DNA of 64,000 nt from Physcomitrium patens (lineage: Eukaryota; Streptophyta; Bryopsida; Funariales; Funariaceae). Both the position numbers and the translations under genes were made by a program. The stretch lies in assembly GCF_000002425.4 (NCBI RefSeq), contig NC_037263.1:5394959-5458958 (forward strand). Direction: 5' to 3'. Numbering within the stretch: position 1 is the first letter of the stretch; each line of letters starts with the position of its first letter. The notes below the pieces were generated by a model. It was given only the letters and a program-made list of their open reading frames with translations, was not told the DNA's origin and did not search any database. Positions 10,201 through 21,686 of the stretch are shown here, piece after piece.

Positions 10201-13200
10201 ACGTAATATGACATCGTGTAATAATATTTTCATACAAAAAGGTTGCTACTGTACTTGCACTATCAATTTTGGTAGCTACGGCTTTAGCCCATTTTGTTAC
10301 GTAATCCGTTGCTACCAATATATACCGTTTTTGTCCATTTCTCGAGGCTGGTACAATTGGTCTCACAAAATTAATTCCCCATTTTTGAAAAGGTGCTTGA
10401 GCCAGAATTGGTACCAATAGCATTATTGAAGTTCCAATAGGTCGACTCGTTCTTTGACATGGGTCACAATGACGAACGAATTGGTGGGCATTTGCAAACA
10501 TTGTTTGCCACCAATAACCAGCCTATAAAGCTTTACGAGCCGTGCTGTCCTTCGCAAAATATCCACTACAACTATCTAAGTGGCAACGTTCTAATATAAT
10601 ATTCACTTCAGTCTGATAAATACAGCATTGTAAAACTCCATCCTTGTCTTGTTTATATAAAGCTTCACCAATCGTCGTATAAAGTATACATTTTAATATT
10701 AAGCATCATTTAAGCTTTTTATTGAAATTGGATGGAAAGGTTTGAAATATCAAATATTGAATTATTTCACTATACTCCAAAGTAATTACATCTATCACAA
10801 ATAATTCTGTATTGGATAGTGCATCGTTAATGGGTTCTTACTCAATATATTGGATAATTAAGATAAATGGTCCACATTGGAATGTGATTTTTCTGGTCTT
10901 ATCCAAATAGTAAAGTCAAATTTCTGCAAGAATAAAATCCATCATACAATACGACCACTCAATTGAGGCTTATTAATCATATATTTTAAAACATCATGGT
11001 CCACATGGAAAACAAATTCTTAACCAAGAAGATAATGTTGAAACTTTTGTATGGAATAAATCATCCTTAATGCTTCTCGTCCGATTGTTGTATAATTTCT
11101 TTCAGCTACTATCAATTCATGACTTGCATAATAAATAGGGTGATCGACACCCTGGTCATCTTTCTAGCTTAGCACAGAATCAATCGCGACATTAGATGCA
11201 TCCTTATAAACTTGAAATGGTTTTGTCTAATAAGGTGCCACCAATATTAGTGCTGAAACGAATTTTTGTTTCAATGTTTCGAATGCAATTATACATTCCT
11301 TTGTCCAAAATGGACTGGTCCTATCAATTGGTGGTTTCTTCAAGAGATTTGTCAAGAGAAGGTATGAATAGATAGATAAATCATCGATAATAACTTATAT
11401 GGTTGACAAATAGTCGAACATCCATAACAGTGTCTAGTTGCTTTAATTCTACTATAATCTTTATTTTATCCGGATCTGTAGCAATGCCTCCCATCGAAAC
11501 TATATGACCCAACAATTCACTAGATGGCACATCAAATTGATATTTTTTTGAATTTAAAGAAAGTCCATATTTGGTACATTGATTCAAACATTGACCTAGA
11601 CATTCTAAATGCCTGGCTCTCGTATTAAATGTACAAAAAATCATCTAGAAATATTTCCATTAAAATTTGTAGATAATCTTAGAATGCTTGCATCATTATT
11701 CTTTGAAATATAGCTGGTGCATTACAAAGCCCAAACGGCATAACCTTATAGGCAAAGGTCCCTCAATCCATAGTAAAAGTAGTTTTTAACTGGTCTTCTT
11801 TTACAATCTTAACTTGATTGTAACTAGAGAATCCATCAAGAAATGAATAACATTCATGTCCAACAACAAAATTTAATATATATCCATGAATGATAAAGAA
11901 AAATAATCCTCTTTAGTAGCCGCATTTAATTTTTGAAAATCTTGACACATACAAACTTTTCCATTCTTTTTCGGTACAATAACAATTAGTGAAAACCAAT
12001 CAGTGAAAGGAACCAGATAGATAAATCCAACCTCCAAGAGTTTATCTAGTTCTTCTTTTACTATAAGTGAGTATTTTGGATTAAGTCGATGTTGTCTTTG
12101 GCGTAGTGGTATAGCGTTCTCTTGCAATATAAATTGATGTTCACAAACTTCAGTAGAAATTTCTTTCAAATTCGCATACAACCATGCAAAAGTAGTTTTA
12201 TGCGTTAAAAAGTAATCCACCTAAATTTCTTTTTCCTTGCCTTTTATACCGTCATAAATCTGAATCATTTGGAGAGCTTCCCTTGTACCTAAATTAATTG
12301 ATTGACATCATAGAATTTCAAGAGTCTTTGAAATAATGTTCTACTCAATTCCAAAATCTTTCATAAAATCTGATACATTAGAACTTTCCAACTCCAATTC
12401 CATAGCACTAACGTGATTAATATCTTGTCTATTCATCTAATATGAAATCATATGATCAAAATTGTCATTAACATCTAGACGAACTAAGTACTATTTCGGT
12501 CCCCTGCACTAGTATTTCATTCTAGTGTGCTCGACAACTTGCCTTGTATCAGCATAAATTGAGTCAGGTGCACCAATTGCTTCTTCTGTAGACTCATCTT
12601 CATAATCCGACGTGAATTCTAAATTGGCAACTTGAGTTTCTAAGTGATATTGGACAAGGTATATTTGAAGCACAATTTTATCATTACCTTTTCCGATTGT
12701 CAATGTACTATGACTAAGTCATTTTAAGCTTTAGCTTGATACAACCATGGTCGCCCCAATAAAACTGGATATGACAATATAGAGCTTTGTAATCAAAAAA
12801 TAATATAATCAATTTTGTTGGTAATCCCCGCAATTACTGTATCAATATTTTGTAAAATATCCATAGGTTTAACTCGATTGGAATCAACCATTTTCAAAAC
12901 TGTTGTAGTAGGCAATAAGTGATCCAAAACCAGCTCCTCCATTGTAGCAGCATTCACAAGATTTACACTAGATCCTCCATCTACTTACACTCCTGATAAT
13001 AACATTCCATTAATTGAGACATCAATCGTTCGTGCATTCGGATCTGGATTCAAACTTACTTCTTGGATTTCTTTATTTCAAGATCTATGACAAATTAATG
13101 ATGAATTCAAGATAGTTCAGCATTCAAGTGCTACCGCCAATAGTTGCTTCATAGAGATCGTGGATTGTATGGTGTCCAAATCTTTTAGAATATCATATGG

Positions 13201-13320
13201 TTCTGTATTAGTGGTAATTCCCAATGTCCGTTTCTTCATCCCAGTCCTAGACACTGATGCAAATAAATTGATTTTTTTTATATTGAAAATTGATAAAGCT
13301 ACTGAAACTAAGTTTGACGG
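10201..13320 (-). pseudogene. B1 protease, RT, RNase H and integrase (3' part of pol)
   Basis: Heavily broken polyprotein read leftward. Protease (about 12990-12720) has the DGGS site and a closing LLGRPW-like motif. RT (about 12220-11400) has VPKKNGKV near the N-terminus and the catalytic box FLDD at 11640-11651. RNase H (about 11380-10700) is poorly preserved. Integrase begins near 10560; its zinc-binding HCDPC is visible near 10470, and the first catalytic Asp appears replaced by Asn in WGINFV (near 10385). The gene is cut at 10201 by the LTR of A(+), before the second catalytic Asp. Several stops lie between 12703 and 11873. Confidence 0.75.
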
Positions 13321-14522
13321 TGTCGTATTACGTGCTTTCTTACTTGAGAACGCGTCGGGCATCTGGCTGTAGAAGGTAGTATGGAGATTCGCTAATATTC
13401 AAGCAATCTATCGGTTTTTGACTGTTGGAATATAAACAATTGCAAGGATATATCGTAAATCTATACGGATGTCCTTCGACTGCTCACCAAAATCCTTTTT
13501 GCCCCAGCCGGTAAGTCTCTAGACGTTATAGAAAACCCCGAACAACCCAATTAGCTAATCTTCGATACCGCTTTATACTCACAACCTTGTATCCATTGAC
13601 TATCTTGTTAGATTAACCCAATAAATTTCATTCACTCTGCATACTCAATTCTATAGACACCTTTTTAATTCTTCAATCACAGACGTAACTTTGATTTCAC
13701 AAAACAGTCAAGAATAATTACACCCACTTCATTAAAACCCCGATTCACCAATACAACACTGATTTCAGCAACGATTGCCTCAGTCTTCCCAAAACCCTAT
13801 GAAAAAAAAATCCCAATTCTCTGTCTTTTTTTCCTCGAAACATGAACCTAGTTCTCTCTGATCCTTAAAACCCTTATTTTCTCTCTTTTCATTTCTTAAC
13901 CTATCCTCCTCTTTAATCCTAATTCTTCCCTCTTTCAAACCCTAACCTCTGAATTTCTTCAATCTTTCATCTTGAATCCGGAATTGGCTCCGCCGTCAGA
14001 GCTTTTTCCTCCATTTTTTGCCTTTTAAAAGGTTCTTTTTTCAGAAACAACGTTCTTTAAAACGGCACAAAGAATAGGACAGCCTGAAATGGAATCAAAA
14101 CTCCCATAGTCAGGACTACATTCAGTCGCTCGACCAATTCAAGTCTCATATTGGCTAAGAGGCCCGTAGTAAGACTTGGATGTTCTCGTAATTGGGTCAA
14201 ATTGGTCCTTCACGTCAGATTGGCTAAGAGGCCCGTAGTAAGACCTGGATGTTTTCGTAATTGGGTCAAATTGGTCCTTTGTGTCAAGCTCGCTCAGTCA
14301 TCAATTTAGTCCTTTCAATTTTGTTGACTTACACTATTGGACTCGAACAAAGCATTTCGTTACGAGTAAGTATGCCATGACCGACTGTGACGGGGTGTCT
14401 GAACTAGCCCCTGAATATTGGCACTAGAATCGGTCGTTGCTCCCAATATTCGAAGTAACTGAACATTCATAAAAGTCCCCTTTATTTATATTTTCACGGT
14501 ATACTCGTATTACAACATGACA
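13321..14522 (-). mobile_element. A(-) 3' LTR (1202 bp)
   Basis: On the plus strand it runs from TGTCGTATTACG to CAACATGACA. It holds a 69-bp tandem duplication at 14151-14219 and 14220-14288. The outer edge abuts the target repeat ACGG (13317-13320) and the inner edge abuts the polypurine tract. Confidence 0.88.
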
Positions 14523-14534
14523 TCCACCCTCTCT
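14523..14534 (-). other. Polypurine tract of A(-)
   Basis: On the minus strand this reads AGAGAGGGTGGA immediately upstream of the 3' LTR. It matches the tract of A(+) except for one base. Confidence 0.8.
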
Positions 14535-14584
14535 GAACTTGTGCATCCTCCGGTATGCACCAATTTATCCAATTGCTGTTTGAT

Positions 14585-17500
14585 TTATAATATATTCTCT
14601 ACTCCTTCGTCCAGTTCATCTTCGTTACCTTCATTATCCAAATCACTTTTATCTTCTTGTTGTGGAGTCTCTATACCTTCATTAAGGTCTTCCATATTCA
14701 TCTCTGCATGTCTTCATTTAAATATTTTTACTCGCTTCCCTACAATTGGTATTTTCAATTTTATACCATCTAACTCCCATAATGAGTAAGTCGCATTATC
14801 ATGAATAATTGTTACTACATATGATCTAAACCAACATTTTGAAAACTTCCATAAAGTGCTATATTGGTTGTCCAGACTATTATCATAAACAAGTATCCAA
14901 TTACCTTCTTCAATTGCTTTAGGTCTCAATCGATGTTGCTTATCGAATCACGCCTTGTTTTGTAACCTTGCTCTTTTTAACCTTTCCAATGCTATTTGCA
15001 CATCTTCCGATCTTTGCTCCAATTGTCGAATCCTAATAGCCAGAAGTTCTACTCTTGTCAATCCATCTTCCCATGGTAGCATACTCCAAGTAAGTACCTT
15101 TTCTTCAATCGGCATAATTGGTTTTCGACCTGTCATAAGTTCTACTGGCATATATCCTGTCACTGAATCATGTGTTGTTCGATCAGCCCATAATGTAAAT
15201 GACAAAAGCCGTGGCCACTCTCTAACTTTTCCATTACAAGCTTTAACTAATGCTTTCACAATCGGTGGGTGACCACGTTCGCTTTTTGCATTCCCTTTCG
15301 GATTATAAGCAATAGTCAGTGATAGTTTAACTCCACATCTTTCAAAGAACTTACGAGCTTCTTGTGCATTTAATTCTCTATGATCTGCAGTGATTTTTCC
15401 TACGCATCCGTAGCGGCAAATGATATCTTCAAGCAAAAACCTACAAATCTCCTCTGTAGATTTTGTCCTCAATGCTCTTCCTTCTACTTGATTTGATAAA
15501 TCTTCACGATCTAAAACCAAATATCTCATCTGCCATAACCCAACTAGCATAATAACTAAATCAACAACCCATTTAAAGTGAATAGCCAGAGGATATGTAG
15601 GATGAAGACCATCTCGATGTCGGATATTAGAATACGATTGACAGATTTCACATGATTCTACAAATGAGAGCACATCTCGATACATATTTTTCCACCAATA
15701 TCGTTCCTTGAGTTTAGCAAAAGTAGCCCAGATTCCTCTATGCCCTGCCCATAAACTATCATAAAACTCCTTTAATAATTTTAGTTTTTCTTCTTTTTTA
15801 CCTATCACTCGTTGTGGCATTCCAATTCCTTTCTTCGGTCTCTTCCATAAGAATCCATCTTGAAGCAAAAATCCATATGCTTTTTTTCTTATTTGTTTGA
15901 ATTTTTCTATAGACCAATTTCCCTGCTTAGTCAAGGTATTCAAGTAATGACCAATATCCAATAATTCTCCTTCATAAGATTCTTCAAGAAATAGCTTGTC
16001 TTCTTTGTTGAGATTTGATATTGAATAGAATTTCAATCCGACGTCATCAATGTCTTCAACCATTTCATCCTCCCTCTCATATCTTGCTCGAGATAGCATA
16101 TCTACTACTAAATTGTCCTTCCCAGTAACATGCTTAAATTTAAGTGATTTAATATAAGAAATCCATCTTAACATTGCAATATTTGGCGTTGAACAGTTAG
16201 TAATCATTCCAAGCAATGGCAAGCAATCTATTTCAATTACTACTACTACCCCAATCAAATAGTCTTTTTCAGCTTTCATAGCCGAAACAACTCCCCAAAG
16301 TTTTCTTTTGACTTGCGAATTTGCACACTGACGAATACTTAAAACTTTAGCTCTAAATCGAATTGCAAATCTATTCCCACTTGAATCATCTTGACCCACA
16401 GCCCATCGAATGGCAATTGGACTAGCGTCCGTAGTAAGAATCACTGGTCTATTGCACTTATAATCAACCTTCCTCAATATTAGAGGTGACATCAATAATT
16501 TCTTCAATCTTTGCATTACCTGAATATGCCTTTCTTTCCATTTAAATCGGTAGCCCTTGCGTAACAGTTCATATAATGGATCCGCTATGTGAGCATAATG
16601 AGGGATCTAGATTCGATAAAATATACATGCACCTAAAAACCTACAAACCTTTGTTAAAGAATCACAATCCTCTTTCATCCTTCCAATTGCATCAACTTTA
16701 GTTGGATCTGGTTTTCTTCTATAAGATCCACATAAATGTCCAACAATCACAACCTCTCCTACTCCAAATACGAACTTCATACCCGATAATGTAAGATGAA
16801 CTTCTCCAAGCCGAGTTAAAATCTTTTCACAATCTTGTATATGATCAACAACATATTTGCGACACCCCCTCTTATCTAAAGTTTCATCCTTGTCTCCTTC
16901 TCTGCACCCTTTTATAGGAACATCATCCAGAAAAGGCATAGTCTTCTCCGGAATAAAATCTCTCAATACCTTACTCATCCCATTCATCATATGCGCAACT
17001 GAGTTGGTCGTGCCTTGAAGAAGAGTGCACATTCTAACCAATCCAAGTGGTGTCCTCATCGTCGTCATATCTCTACTTCCTTTGGCAAGTTGAAATTGAT
17101 CATAACCTGAATACAAAACACCCACTGAATAGATCGCCCTTCCTGCAAACGCCTCAGCAAATTCATCCACAATAGGTCCAATTCTTGCATTCTTGATAGT
17201 TACTGCATTCAACGGTTGCATATCTTGAATAAACCATAGTGACCCATTCTTCTTAGGTACTGTAAACCATTGACTAAAATAGGGCCCAAATGAGGGTTCC
17301 AATATTTTCATCTTCATCTTTTCTTTTAATAGTTCCACCAATTTAGATAAATGTGCCCTCGATACTGGAATTGGTCTTAGATTCCAAGGTACATGCAGTA
17401 CAGTGAAGATAACTATAGATGTTATAATATTCGGATCCTCACATCCAATTTCATAAGATTCGAAGGCAAACAATCTACCTTGTTTAGCCAACATCTTTTT

Positions 17501-18078
17501 GAAGCAAGTAATTTCCTCCGACAATAAAGAACCATCAGAACCAATTTTCAATTCTTCAAAAGTCTCTTTAGTAAACTGATGTCCAATTCTCATTGAATCT
17601 CTTAAACTCGCTTCTTTTGATGCTTCTACCATTTGTTCCTAAGAATCTTCTGGTAATGGTCCGGCAATAGGCTTTACTTTCTTATCTATCGTTTTATATC
17701 TCGTCTCTACAGTGACTTCTGGTACTTGAAAAGATTCAAGTATGGTATAAATCTCTCTTGAATGAATCTCAACAATCTTATCATTATCTCCTAACCCAAT
17801 AGATGTAATCAATTCCAATGAATCTTCCAGTCCATTTTCTTCATAAATACCTAAAATCCTCTCATCATCTTGTAATGTACCTAACTTACATAATTCTCCT
17901 TCAATATTATATAATCTTTTTCTTTCTTTTCTTTTAAAATCATCAACTTTCTTATACATAATATTTCCATTCTCCAATATACCAATAAAACTCGCATCAA
18001 AGGCACCTTTATCTCGCGAGAGTACCTTCTTTTTTGTACCTCCATAATCTCGCTTTACAGTGGTACCTCCCCAAAATC
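14585..18078 (-). pseudogene. A(-) pol: RT, RNase H, integrase
   Basis: Same gene as 5334-8804, about 1160 codons, in the -1 frame relative to the gag-protease frame of this copy. Internal stops separate open parts at 17977-17639, 17632-16607, 16516-14948 and 14929-14714. RT box FLDD is at 16922-16933 (minus strand). The region that is stopped at 6111 in A(+) is open here (SQWFTVPKKNG). Integrase shows the same zinc-binding pattern, with a catalytic Asp in KITADHRE (near 15395, Gly of the usual DRG lost) and Glu in SERGH (near 15290). The C-terminal GPYVV appears as RSYVV (near 14820), a Gly and Pro loss. Confidence 0.85.
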
Positions 18079-20340
18079 CTTAAATCCTTCAACAATCTTT
18101 GGCAATGGTTTCTCCCTCAACCTATCTCGATTCCGTTCATGGTTACGAGGTACTGTTAGAAATTGTACAACTTTCTTTCCATCTTTGCTACGTACCCATG
18201 CATAAGAAGAACCATCGTCAAGTACTTTTGTTTCTATCCGTTTGGTCATAATATAAGATTTTCCTACAATCAATTGATAAGATGTTGTATCTTAAATAAA
18301 GAAATGTTGCTCCATCGCAACATCCTCAATCCGAATTTTGACATCTGGACAAGCTCCATATAATTCGCCCCGTGTGTTATTAGCTGCTCGAATTGCCCAT
18401 CCATGTTCCATATCAATTGGCCATTTTTGCTTCTTATAAAGATCTTTAGACATAAGATTTATTTCAGAACCATGATCGACTAAAGCAACAATTGGTTCTT
18501 CTATATCTCCTACTTTCACCAATACCTCAGTAGTTGCCCTTGCCCAATGCTTTCGAGTATAATGGCTCAAAGTTTCTATTTCCTTATCACTATAATCTTC
18601 GAAACGTATTCGTTGATTATACCCATTCTTTTTATTTGTTGGTTGCTTGTAACCAATATCAACCTCTTCTTCATCTTTAAATATTCTTGCATCAATAGCA
18701 TGACTCATTCTAGTTTCATCCATTAATTGCCTCTTTCGCTTAATGCTGTCAATGATGACATCATGAAACTCCTTCTTTGCAATTCCCAAGACTTCTTTCA
18801 ATGTGAATTCCACCTTAGCATTTAATATACGTTCTTCCAACACCCCTTTCAAATTTGTTGCCGCTTCAATGTCAAAAAGTAGCTTATAAGCAATTGATTT
18901 GTCTTTATCTTTTGTCTCCGTTGTTTTTTCTTCCAATGATGGTGAGGTATCCTTTACAGGCAATTCTTGTGAAGCTGCCTACCAAACCTTGTCTCCTCGA
19001 GTTTGCCTCTTAGAAGAATTTCCTTTTCTCGTATTATCAAAAATTCCTTGTCTCTTTTCTTCCATCAAAGCTTCATGTTGGCTCTTAGCAATATATGCAT
19101 GAATTGAAAGAGACTCAACAGGATCCTCCTAACCTGTTGCACCTCGTATTGTAGCTGCAGTCTTCAATAACGCTTCTCGAGGTAATTTTCCTTCTTGCAT
19201 TGTAGAAATGGCAGAAGCCCAAAACTCACTAGTTTCCATACTTCCACTAAGGTCATTATCTACTCTAACACTATAACTTACACTTTCTCGTGCTGTTGTT
19301 TCATGCTCCTTTAAGTAATCTTGAACTAATGCTCTCATTCTTTTCTTGCCAAAATTGGTTTGAAGAAGATCCATCCTATCTTTTAATGCTATCTTTCCAT
19401 CTTTCCAGCAAATAATTCCTTGCCATATCATATTATTAAATTCATTGCAATCTTTCCAAGTTTGTGAAGCTTCATCACACCAAATGCATCCTTGTTTTGA
19501 AACATTCTTCGAATTGTTTGTAGAAGCATTCTCTTTAAGTCTTGCGAATTTGATTTGAAGATCTCGCATTCCTCGTATAATTTCTTCCATCTCCATATCT
19601 GCTTTCTTTGATAAGGATGTCGAAGGTTGAACTGTAGGCATTGTTGATGGTGTTGTACGTACTGGAACTTTGGGTGTTTGTACTGTTTTCAAAATATTGC
19701 TCCTATCCTTCCTCCTTTCTCTTTTTGTAAGCAACTCCATCACATCTTCAACGTTCTTCCACTTTGTTGTCAATCCTTCATCTTCTTCTTTGTCTTCAAG
19801 AAAGAGTTCTAATTTCCCTTGCAATTCTCCATCAACAACTTGAAGAAATAGATCAACTTTGTTTGGCTCCAATGTCATTTTTTCTACCTTCGATAATTGA
19901 GAGTACTACCTCTCAAATTCCCTTAGTAGCTCTGTTGCTTGCAAATTCTTATTAGGCCGTTCAATCCATTCCAGAAACAGCTTCTTAGTAACGCGATCAA
20001 CATTTTCCAAGAAATATTCGTCTTTCAATGCATGTAAAAAAACCTCCCATGAATTCCCATAATGATCTGTAATCGATATAATATGGTTTCTTATCTCCAG
20101 TATCATGGCAAGTCCAAATAATTCAACCATTTTCTTCTCAGAAACCCGATTTAATTCCATTTCACGAACATAACATCTTAAATACCTTGAAATATTCCTT
20201 CCATCAAATTGATCAATTTTATTGACCTTTGCTTGCAATGCTTTAGTTGCCAAAGCTTCCTTTCAATCATTGCTTTACTGTTGCTGCATTGATAATGAGA
20301 AGGCTTGAAACATACTAGCAATAGACGGATCCATGTACAT
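18055..20340 (-). pseudogene. A(-) gag-protease
   Basis: Capsid, nucleocapsid and protease in a single frame of about 762 codons, broken by several stops. The likely start is the ATG at 20340 (MYMDPSIASMFQAF); stops follow soon after, and the next long open parts are 20253-19906, 19878-19129, 18963-18292 and 18273-18055. It includes the capsid stretch DHYGNSWEVFLHALKDEYF (about 20075), a knuckle whose His is replaced by Gln (CIWCDEASQTWKDC, about 19490), and the variant protease site VDHGSEIN (about 18485). The closing motif LILGQPYI of A(+) appears as MIVGKSYIM (about 18270). Confidence 0.82.
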
Positions 20341-20464
20341 ACCTTGTCCTTTAGAAGACTCCCCACCAGAAACTCCTCCCAAAGATTCTTCAAAATTTTT
20401 ATTTTCATTCTCTATAAAAATAAAAATAGAATCAAACGAAATCCAATATCTTCCACTTCAAGCT

Positions 20465-20482
20465 TTCACGTTGGGTTCATCA
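20465..20482 (-). other. Primer binding site of A(-), tRNA-Trp-like
   Basis: Five bases inside the 5' LTR, the minus strand reads TGATGAACCCAACGTGAA. This is 16 of 18 identical to the complement of the 3' end of plant nuclear tRNA-Trp (TGGTGAACCCGACGTGAA, from memory), and both differences are G to A, in line with the decay seen elsewhere. The tRNA match is inferred and should be checked against the host tRNA set. Confidence 0.6.
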
Positions 20483-20487
20483 CTTTA

Positions 20488-21686
20488 TGTCGTATTATGT
20501 GCTCTCTTGCTCGAGAACATGTCAGACGTCTGGTTGTAGAAGGTAGTATGAAGATTCGCTAATATTCAAGCAGTCTATCGGTTTTTGACTGTTGGAATAT
20601 AAACAATTGCAAGAATATATCGTAAATCTATATGGATGTCCTTCGACTGCTCACCGAAATCCTTTTTGCCCCAGCCGATAAGTCTCTAGACGTTACAGAG
20701 AATCCTTAACAACCCAATCTGCTAATCTTCGTACCGTTTTATACTCATGATCTTGTATCCACTGACTGTCTCGTTAGATTAATTCAATAAATTTCATTCA
20801 CTCTGCATACTCAATCCTATAGACACCCTTTTAATTCTTCATCACAGACGTAACTTGATTCCACAAAAAAGTCAAGAGTAATCACACCCACTTCATTAAA
20901 ACCCCGATTCACCAGTACAACACTGACTTCAGTAACAATTGCCTCAGTCTTCCCAAAACCCTATGAAAAAAAAATCCCAATTCTCTGTCTTTTTTCCCTC
21001 GAAACATGAACCTAGCTCTCTTTGACCCTTAAAATCCTTATTCTCTCTCCTTTCATTTCTTAACCTATCATCCCCTTTAATCCTAATTCTCCCCTCTTTC
21101 AAACCCTAACCTTTGAATTTCTTCAATCTTCCGTCTTGGATCCGGAATTGGCTCCGCCGTCAGAGCTTTCTCTTCCATTTTTTGCCTTTTAAAAGGTTCT
21201 TTTTTCAGAAACAACGTTCCTTAAAACGGCACAAAGAATAGAACAGCCTGAAACGGAATCAAAACTCCCGTAATCAAGACCACATTCAGTCGCTTGACCA
21301 ATTCAAGTCTCATATTGGCTAAGAGGCCCGTAGTAAGACTTGGATGTTCTCGTAATTGGGTCAAATTGGTCCTTCGCGTCAAATTGGCTAAAAGGCCCGT
21401 AATAAGACCTGGATGTTTTCGTAATTGGGTCAAATTGGTCCTTTGTGTCAAGCTCGCTCAGTCATCGATTTAGTCCTTTCAATTTTATTGACTCCCACTA
21501 TTGGACTCGAACGGAGCATTTCGTTACTGGTAAGTATGCCATGACCGATTGTGACGGGGTGTCTAAACTGGCCCCTGAATATTGGCACTAGAATCGGTCG
21601 TTGCTTCCAATATTCGAGATAACTGAATATTAATAAAAGCCCCTTTTATTTATATTTTCACGATATACTCGTGTTACAACACGACA
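20488..21686 (-). mobile_element. A(-) 5' LTR (1199 bp)
   Basis: It pairs with 13321-14522 along its whole length. Its 5' terminus on the minus strand is TGTCGTGTTGT at 21686, and its inner end TAATACGACA-like at 20488. The 69-bp duplication lies at 21315-21383 and 21384-21452. The target repeat ACGG follows at 21687-21690. Confidence 0.88.

Larger units (their letters stand above)
13321..21686 (-). mobile_element. Element A(-): nearly full-length retrotransposon with both LTRs
   Basis: A complete element of 8366 bp: 5' LTR 20488-21686, primer site 20465-20482, gag-protease 20340-18055, pol about 18078-14585, polypurine tract 14523-14534, 3' LTR 13321-14522. It is flanked by the exact 4-bp repeat ACGG (13317-13320 and 21687-21690) and interrupts B1 between gag and protease. 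The two LTRs differ by scattered, mostly C/T, substitutions, so it is not a recent insertion. It serves as the reference copy for the incomplete A(+). Confidence 0.88.

Noticed and set aside
18292..19102. Plus-strand frames opposite A(-) gag-protease
   Set aside because: Antisense shadows; the minus frame has the protease site and matches A(+).
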